Source: Anaerolineales bacterium (lineage in GTDB: Bacteria > Chloroflexota > Anaerolineae > Anaerolineales > Villigracilaceae). From it: DNA of 16,089 nt. The notes under the pieces are model-generated. The model searched no databases, was not told the origin of the DNA, and saw only the letters and a program-made list of their open reading frames with translations. Position numbers and translations under genes: made by a program. Location of the stretch: NCBI GenBank assembly GCA_017882065.1, contig JADGQD010000024.1, positions 1-16,089 on the forward strand, given 5' to 3'. This document shows positions 11,724 through 16,089 of this stretch, piece by piece (position 1 is the first letter of the stretch; every line of letters starts with the position of its first letter).

Positions 11724-14717
11724 ATGAACTGGCCATACGTGTTTGCCCTGGTCGTGTCTACCGCAGCAGCCATATTTGTTAGTATAGTGGCTTGGGGGCG
11801 ACATACCGCGCCGGGTGCTCGTCCATTGATGGTGCTGGGGGGCGCGATCGCCACCTGGACATTGACATATGCGATCCATTTTTCGGTTGTGAGCGAACAA
11901 GCCCGTTTCTTCTGGTTGCGGGCCACCTACCTGGGGGTGCTGACCGTTCCAACTACGTTCCTGGTTTTTTCCATTCAGTATGCCAACCGAGGACACTGGT
12001 TGAAGAAAAAGGCCATTGCCCTGCTCACAATTGAGCCGGTGCTTACTTTCATCCTGTTGTGGACTGATCCCTGGCACAAACTGTTTTTTGGCGGCAAGCA
12101 TGAGGGTGGAATAATTCTGGATGGCGGCCCGTGGTTCTGGATCAATGTCATTTATTCCTATGGGTTGGTTTTGTTCGCAATCATCCTGCTAATCCATGCG
12201 TACCGGCATACGGCACGTCCACTAAGGGGACAGACCGCAGCAATCTTGGCCGGAGCGTTGTTGCCTTGGGTGATTAATGTTGTCGGCGTGTTGGGTCTCA
12301 ATCCATTCTCCGGCCTGGACTTAACTCCTTTTGCTTTTACCCTCACCTGTATCTGTTTTACCGTTGGCTTTTCGCGTTACCGCTTGCTTGATCTTGTGCC
12401 TATTGCCCGTGACGCTCTGATTGAGAGTATGAATGACGGTGTGATGGTTTTGGATGCGCAGAACCGTATCGTGGATGTTAACCGGTCAGCTCTGCAGATG
12501 ATTGGAAAACCCGGACAATTGGTCATCGGCGAACCAGCAGAAAACGTTTTCACAAATGTCAGCGAAATATTTAACCTGTTTCTGGACAAGCTTACCACCC
12601 ATCAGGAAATCGTGATTGGTGATAAAGAACTGCATTATTTCGACCTGCACATCTCGCCCCTCTATGATCGCAAGGGACATTACTCCGGCAGGCTGATAGT
12701 CGCGCGCGATAATACCGAACGCCGTTTGATTGAGCAGGCTGAACACGAACAGCGCGTTTCGGCTGAGGCGTTGCGTGATACTGCCGCGGCGTTGAATAGC
12801 TCGCGCACATTTGAAGATGTGCTAGACCGCTTGCTGGACAATGTTGGACATGTTGTCCCTTATGATATGGCAACTTTTATGTTGCTTGACGAACATAATA
12901 TTGCGCGAGTAGCCCGTGCACGTGGATATCGGGAGCATGGTTTGGATGAAAAAACATTAAATTTTTCGGTGAACGAGATTCCAATTTTTTGCACAATGAT
13001 GGAAACTGGTCAGGCCTTGGTGGTACCAGATACCCAACAAAGCAAGAATTGGGTTGTGATGGAGGGATTGGAAAAGATATGTTCTTATGCCGGTGCACCC
13101 CTGCAAGTGAAAGGGGAAGTGATCGGTTTTCTGGACCTGACCAGCCTGACCCCGAATTTCTATAACCAAACCCATGCTGACCGATTACAGGCATTCGCCG
13201 ACCAGGTCGCGATTGCGGTTGAGAATGCCCGTCTTTTTGAGGAGACTCGGCAGCGCGCAGACGAGTTGTCGACCCTGCTGGATATCGGCCTGGCTGTCAC
13301 CTCTGGCCTGGAGATGGACAAACTCCTCAGAGCACTCCTCGAGAAGTGTAAGCGCGTCCTGCCTATCGAAGCCTTTTACATTGCAACCTATGATAATGAA
13401 ACCGAGATGATCGGGTATCCCCTCTTTTATGACAAGGGGGAAATTAGTGTATTGCCCCCGCACGAAATTCGCCAATCTCCAGGACTAACCGGGTACATTA
13501 TCCAAACCCGGCAGATGCTCTACTTGCCGGATGCCCTCGCAGAAGAGGCCACGCGGAAATACAATATCATCGATTTTGGTGGTGACCCGAGCCATTCTTA
13601 TGTCGGCGTACCGCTTCTGGTGGGAGACCGGGTGGTAGGCGTTATATCCATGCAAAGTTCCCAGCCGAATGCTTATCATCCGGAACAGGTCCGTCTCTTG
13701 GAAACGATTGCCACCCAGGCAGCGGGAGCCATCGAAAACAGTCGCCTGTATGCAGAGGCCCAACAGGAAATCAGGCAACGCGAAAAAGCCGAGCACCGTT
13801 ACCGGGCTTTATTCGGGCAGTCACACGACGCCGTGTTTATTCTTGATGTTCAAGGGAAACACTTGGAAGTCAATCAACGCGCCGCTGATTTACTCGGTTA
13901 TACGGTGGAAGAATTGATGCAACTGTCCGTGACTGATCTTTCAGATCAGAAAGAAGAGAGTGGATATATATTGGAACGTTTACAAAAAGGCGAAGATATC
14001 CCCCTCTATGAATGTGATTTTAATAAAAAGAACGGAGAGAAAGTAACTGTCGAGATAAATGCCGAATTGGTAAGTGATGATGATGGCGTTCCTATTCACA
14101 TTCAGAGTGTGGTCCGGGATATTTCTGAACGCAAGCAGAACGAAGTTATATTGCAGGAAGCCAATCAAAAATTACGGAACCAGCTTGCGGAAATTGAAAT
14201 GTTACAGGCCCAGTTGCATGAGCAAGCCACCCGCGACCCGTTAACCAGCCTCTTCAACCGTCGTTACCTAGAAGAGACACTGGCGCGCGAGTTTCTGCGG
14301 GCCGGGCGTGAAAAGAGCACTGTCTGTTTGGTCATGATGGATATTGACGGATTCAAGGCGTTCAACGACACTTATGGGCACGATGCCGGTGACCTGCTCT
14401 TGAGAAAACTGGGAGAATTTCTGCGCTCTGAAGTTCGTTCCTCGGATATTTCCTTTCGCTACGGCGGTGAAGAGTTTTTAATTGTCATGCCGGGTGCCCT
14501 GCTGGAGAATGGCTACGAACGCGCCGAGTATTTGCGCACCGCTTTTTTGTCGCTTGACATTGAGCACTTGGGAGTGAAACTGTGTGCCACGTTGTCAATC
14601 GGAGTGGCGATCTACCCGCAGCACGGTGACATGTGGGAGGATGTCCTGCATGCTGCCGACCAGGCGATGTATGCCGCCAAGGTTGCCGGGAGAAACTGCA
14701 CTCGCACCGCCAGATAA
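11724..14717 (+). CDS. Membrane sensor diguanylate cyclase (7TM-PAS-GAF-GAF-PAS-GGDEF)
   Basis: 997 residues. An N-terminal block of about seven membrane segments (1-225) resembles the 7TM region found on histidine kinases. It is followed by PAS (about 229-335), GAF (about 347-505), GAF (about 513-675), PAS (about 688-803), a short coiled coil (about 803-835) and a GGDEF domain (about 836-997). The active site is GGEEF at 914-918, with the metal-binding MDIDGFKAFND (872-882). An inhibitory RSSD I-site at 905-908 is correctly placed five residues before GGEEF. It should therefore make c-di-GMP from two GTP and be product-inhibited. No HisKA or HATPase domain is present, so it is not a kinase despite the N-terminus. 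An in-frame stop lies one codon before ATG, and no strong SD or promoter is seen. It is divergent from the epimerase and convergent with chlD. The sensed signals are unknown. Confidence 0.93.
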   Translation: MNWPYVFALVVSTAAAIFVSIVAWGRHTAPGARPLMVLGGAIATWTLTYAIHFSVVSEQARFFWLRATYLGVLTVPTTFLVFSIQYANRGHWLKKKAIALLTIEPVLTFILLWTDPWHKLFFGGKHEGGIILDGGPWFWINVIYSYGLVLFAIILLIHAYRHTARPLRGQTAAILAGALLPWVINVVGVLGLNPFSGLDLTPFAFTLTCICFTVGFSRYRLLDLVPIARDALIESMNDGVMVLDAQNRIVDVNRSALQMIGKPGQLVIGEPAENVFTNVSEIFNLFLDKLTTHQEIVIGDKELHYFDLHISPLYDRKGHYSGRLIVARDNTERRLIEQAEHEQRVSAEALRDTAAALNSSRTFEDVLDRLLDNVGHVVPYDMATFMLLDEHNIARVARARGYREHGLDEKTLNFSVNEIPIFCTMMETGQALVVPDTQQSKNWVVMEGLEKICSYAGAPLQVKGEVIGFLDLTSLTPNFYNQTHADRLQAFADQVAIAVENARLFEETRQRADELSTLLDIGLAVTSGLEMDKLLRALLEKCKRVLPIEAFYIATYDNETEMIGYPLFYDKGEISVLPPHEIRQSPGLTGYIIQTRQMLYLPDALAEEATRKYNIIDFGGDPSHSYVGVPLLVGDRVVGVISMQSSQPNAYHPEQVRLLETIATQAAGAIENSRLYAEAQQEIRQREKAEHRYRALFGQSHDAVFILDVQGKHLEVNQRAADLLGYTVEELMQLSVTDLSDQKEESGYILERLQKGEDIPLYECDFNKKNGEKVTVEINAELVSDDDGVPIHIQSVVRDISERKQNEVILQEANQKLRNQLAEIEMLQAQLHEQATRDPLTSLFNRRYLEETLAREFLRAGREKSTVCLVMMDIDGFKAFNDTYGHDAGDLLLRKLGEFLRSEVRSSDISFRYGGEEFLIVMPGALLENGYERAEYLRTAFLSLDIEHLGVKLCATLSIGVAIYPQHGDMWEDVLHAADQAMYAAKVAGRNCTRTAR

Positions 14718-14739
14718 AAAACGCCCGAGGGCGTTTTTT
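14716..14739. terminator. Bidirectional terminator shared by sensor gene and chlD
   Basis: AAAAAA-CGCCC-GA-GGGCG-TTTTTT, a perfect palindrome-like hairpin (probably a CGAG tetraloop when folded), has T6 on the outgoing side of both strands. The sensor stop TAA (14715-14717) and the chlD stop TAA (14738-14740 on the plus map) overlap its two ends, so the two convergent genes are only 20 bp apart. Confidence 0.88.
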
Positions 14740-16089
14740 ATTTCTTCTTTGGCTCAGCCATTTCCTGCCGGACGGTGTTCAACAGGCTTTCGGCCTTGAG
14801 TTCGTTTAGAGTGTAGCAGGGGGCTTCGAGGTGGTCGGCCAGCGCCTGGGCCAGGCCCTGGTCAAAGGAAGCGTGTTCCATGTTGATGACCACAGTCCGG
14901 TAGCCCCGACCTGCAATCTGCTCGGCGAACCCGAAGGCTTCCTCCTGCGGAGGCAGGACGCCAATCGAAACGTTCCCAGCCCCATCAGTCAGGATGATAA
15001 GCAGCGGTTCCACGTCTGGATGGATAATATGCTCCTGCGTGAGCACTTCGTAGGTCATCAGCAGACCGGCCGAGAGCGGCGTCTTGCCACCCACCGGGAT
15101 GTCGGACAGGGCGCGCTGGGCCAGTGTGATGGAATTCGTCGGTGGAAGGATGAGTGTAGCGCGGTCCTTCTGGAAGACGATCAGACCGACCCGGTCGCGG
15201 CGCTGATAGGCGTCTGTCAGCAGGGACAGGATGGCGCCCTTTGTGGCGGCCATGCGCTCTGCCACGGCCATGGACCAGGAAGCATCCACCAAAAACAGGA
15301 TCAGGTTGGCGGCCTTCTTGACCCGTACCTTGCGCTGCAAGTCACCCTTCTGGATGGCGAAAGCCACCTTCTTGCGTTGCTCGGTGCGCCGTTTTTGGAA
15401 GGGCGCTGCCGCGCGGATGGTGGCATCGAAGGCCACATCGTCGGTTTTGCCGTTGGCCGGTCGGGACTGGATGTAACGGCCTCGTTTGCGCTCGGTATGC
15501 GTGCGCGAGCGGCGTCCAGAATGCTGACGGGTTAATTTGTCGAGGGGGGTGTCGAGTTTGCGCGGGTCAAAGGTCTCGCCGACCTTGACCTTTTTACCGC
15601 CGTCCCACCAGTGAGCATCTTGAGGACCGAAGACGGTCTGCTGGGGGGACGGTTCGGCATCCGGCGGCTGGTCGGGGTTGTCCTGCTCGGCGGCTTCAGT
15701 TATGACTTTTTTTTTACGGACTCGGCGTCGGGCTCTTTCTCGGCCGGTTCGGACGGCTCGCCTTCGGTGGACGAACCCTGTAACTGCTCGATGCGTTCCT
15801 GCAACTGCTCAGGCGAGATCTCACTCTGATGGAAGGGGCCATGCTTGATGCGGTGGGGGAGGGCCAGTTCGGCGGCCAGAGCAATATCCCGATCCGTGAT
15901 GGCGCTGCGTCCCTCGTAAGCGGCGTGGGCGCGGGCGGCCTTGAGAATGACCAGGTCGGCGCGGTGGCCGTCCACGTTAAGGGAAGCGGTCAGCGCGGCG
16001 ATGGAGAGCAGGTCGCGGCGGGTGTAGGTCACTTTTTCGACCATGGTACGGGCCTGGGCAATGATGCGGCTGAGTTTCTCCTCGTGCGG
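14738..16089 (-). CDS. chlD: Metal chelatase medium subunit ChlD/BchD-type, read through a -1 frameshift; N-terminus outside window
   Basis: Medium subunit of a Mg- or cobalt-chelatase, an AAA+ plus VWA protein that works with a large CobN/ChlH subunit. The visible AAA+ C-terminal part includes VTYTRRDLLSIAALTASLNV, GHRADLVILKAARAHAAYEG, ITDRDIALAAELALPHR and a Gln/Glu-rich linker. This part is in the frame that stops at 15700. From 15706 the coding continues in the -1 frame: a Pro/Gln-rich acidic linker, WWDGGKKVKVGETFDPRKLD, SGRRSRTHTERKRGRYIQ and VAFDATIRAAAPFQ. The VWA domain follows with an intact MIDAS: DASWS (15272-15286), the Thr of GGKTPL (15080-15082) and TDG (14981-14989). It ends AEPKKK. 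The junction is exactly at an A9G run, so a -1 slip gives one protein. Walker A and B lie beyond the right edge. Sequence or homopolymer error is the main alternative. Confidence 0.85.
15700..16089 (-). CDS. Zero-frame product: ChlI/CobS-like AAA+ subunit ending at the slip site
   Basis: Without frameshifting the same mRNA gives a protein that ends ...AESVKKKS at the TAA at 15700-15702, two codons after the slippery codons. Within the window it contains the end of the AAA+ module typical of ChlI/BchI small subunits: the lid helices RRDLLSIAALTAS and RADLVILKAARAHAAYEGR, then ALPHRIKHGPF. About 45 residues of acidic linker follow (QLQERIEQLQ, EPSEPAEKEPDAES). The length from the left of the lid is what a small chelatase subunit plus a short tail would have. 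The N-terminus is outside the window, so total length and Walker motifs cannot be checked. Production of this form is inferred from the reading frame, not demonstrated. Confidence 0.6.
   Translation of the reverse strand, partial: PHEEKLSRIIAQARTMVEKVTYTRRDLLSIAALTASLNVDGHRADLVILKAARAHAAYEGRSAITDRDIALAAELALPHRIKHGPFHQSEISPEQLQERIEQLQGSSTEGEPSEPAEKEPDAESVKKKS
15706..15715 (-). promoter_or_regulatory. Slippery A9G site for -1 programmed frameshifting in chlD
   Basis: The minus strand reads GTA AAA AAA AAG TCA TAA in the zero frame. It contains A AAA AAG in the correct phase for simultaneous P- and A-site slippage, as in E. coli dnaX. After a -1 slip decoding continues GTC ATA ACT GAA into the VWA half. 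The nine A residues (15707-15715) could also allow RNA polymerase slippage. A strong internal SD or a stable hairpin right downstream is not evident. GAG at 15721-15723, 8 bases upstream, is the only weak SD-like triplet near the usual distance. Confidence 0.8.

Noticed and set aside
11596..11851. Two GCGATCGC octamers (11597-11604 and 11844-11851), like the cyanobacterial HIP1 motif
   Set aside because: Two copies in 16 kb of moderately GC-rich DNA is not a clear excess, and the gene content does not look cyanobacterial.
11562..12101. Minus-strand ORF of 179 codons antisense to the start of the sensor gene
   Set aside because: It runs over the epimerase promoter and the 7TM coding region. 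The plus-strand reading has clear membrane segments and a domain order, and this one has none.
14831..15535. Plus-strand ORF of 234 codons antisense to the VWA half of chlD
   Set aside because: Its composition is that of a reverse-strand shadow of a GC-rich gene. The minus strand carries intact VWA motifs, and no SD or known domain supports the plus ORF.
15590..15596. Second A-rich heptamer (T AAA AAG) in the VWA frame of chlD
   Set aside because: It is not associated with a frame change: the -1 frame is already in use and continues unchanged across it.
15700..15706. chlD as a plain pseudogene
   Set aside because: There is only one frame change, exactly at an in-phase slippery heptamer, and all motifs on both sides are intact. 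Decay would not place it there; a homopolymer sequencing error remains the real alternative.
15611..15829. Plus-strand ORF of 72 codons across the chlD junction
   Set aside because: It has no SD or recognisable protein and is explained as a shadow of chlD.

Overview
The window looks like a chromosomal region of a Chloroflexota bacterium, most likely class Anaerolineae. This assignment is an inference. It rests on the gene style (a CoaE with an extra C-terminal domain, a membrane-anchored LysM protein with a long Thr/Pro linker, 7TM-PAS-GAF-GGDEF sensors, a UvrA whose first zinc-finger pair reads CxxH/CxxC), moderately high G+C, and several GTG or weakly SD-led starts. All genes look like host genes: there is no transposase, phage gene, tRNA, rRNA or CRISPR array.

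From the left edge to about 8.58 kb everything is on the minus strand. In the direction of transcription the order is uvrA, a LysM cell-envelope protein, an intrinsic terminator, a near-consensus promoter, coaE (dephospho-CoA kinase fused to a GNAT-like domain), cdaA (diadenylate cyclase), cdaR/ybbR, and der (ribosome-assembly GTPase, cut by the left edge). coaE-cdaA-cdaR-der is a plausible operon that joins the last step of CoA synthesis, c-di-AMP synthesis and its membrane regulator, and ribosome biogenesis. uvrA is divergent from a degV fatty-acid-binding protein gene (8739-9581, plus), which ends in a strong terminator.

The second half holds a minus-strand pair, an atypical SDR epimerase and a COG3375-like GNAT acetyltransferase. 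They overlap by 8 bp, and the first may be transcribed as a leaderless mRNA. Next comes a 997-residue plus-strand sensor diguanylate cyclase (7TM-PAS-GAF-GAF-PAS-GGDEF), so the region encodes both a c-di-AMP and a c-di-GMP synthase. It converges on a chelatase gene of the ChlD/BchD/CobT type, cut by the right edge, and the two share one bidirectional terminator.

The most striking feature is in that chelatase gene. The N-terminal AAA+ part (to 15700) and the C-terminal VWA part (to 14738) lie in different frames. They meet exactly at an A9-G run, which in the zero frame contains the classic heptamer A AAA AAG and is followed two codons later by a stop. A -1 slip there restores one continuous ChlD reading frame. 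This matches the dnaX-like programmed frameshifting reported for chlD genes, which lets one gene make both the small (ChlI/CobS-like) and medium (ChlD/CobT-like) subunits of a metal chelatase.
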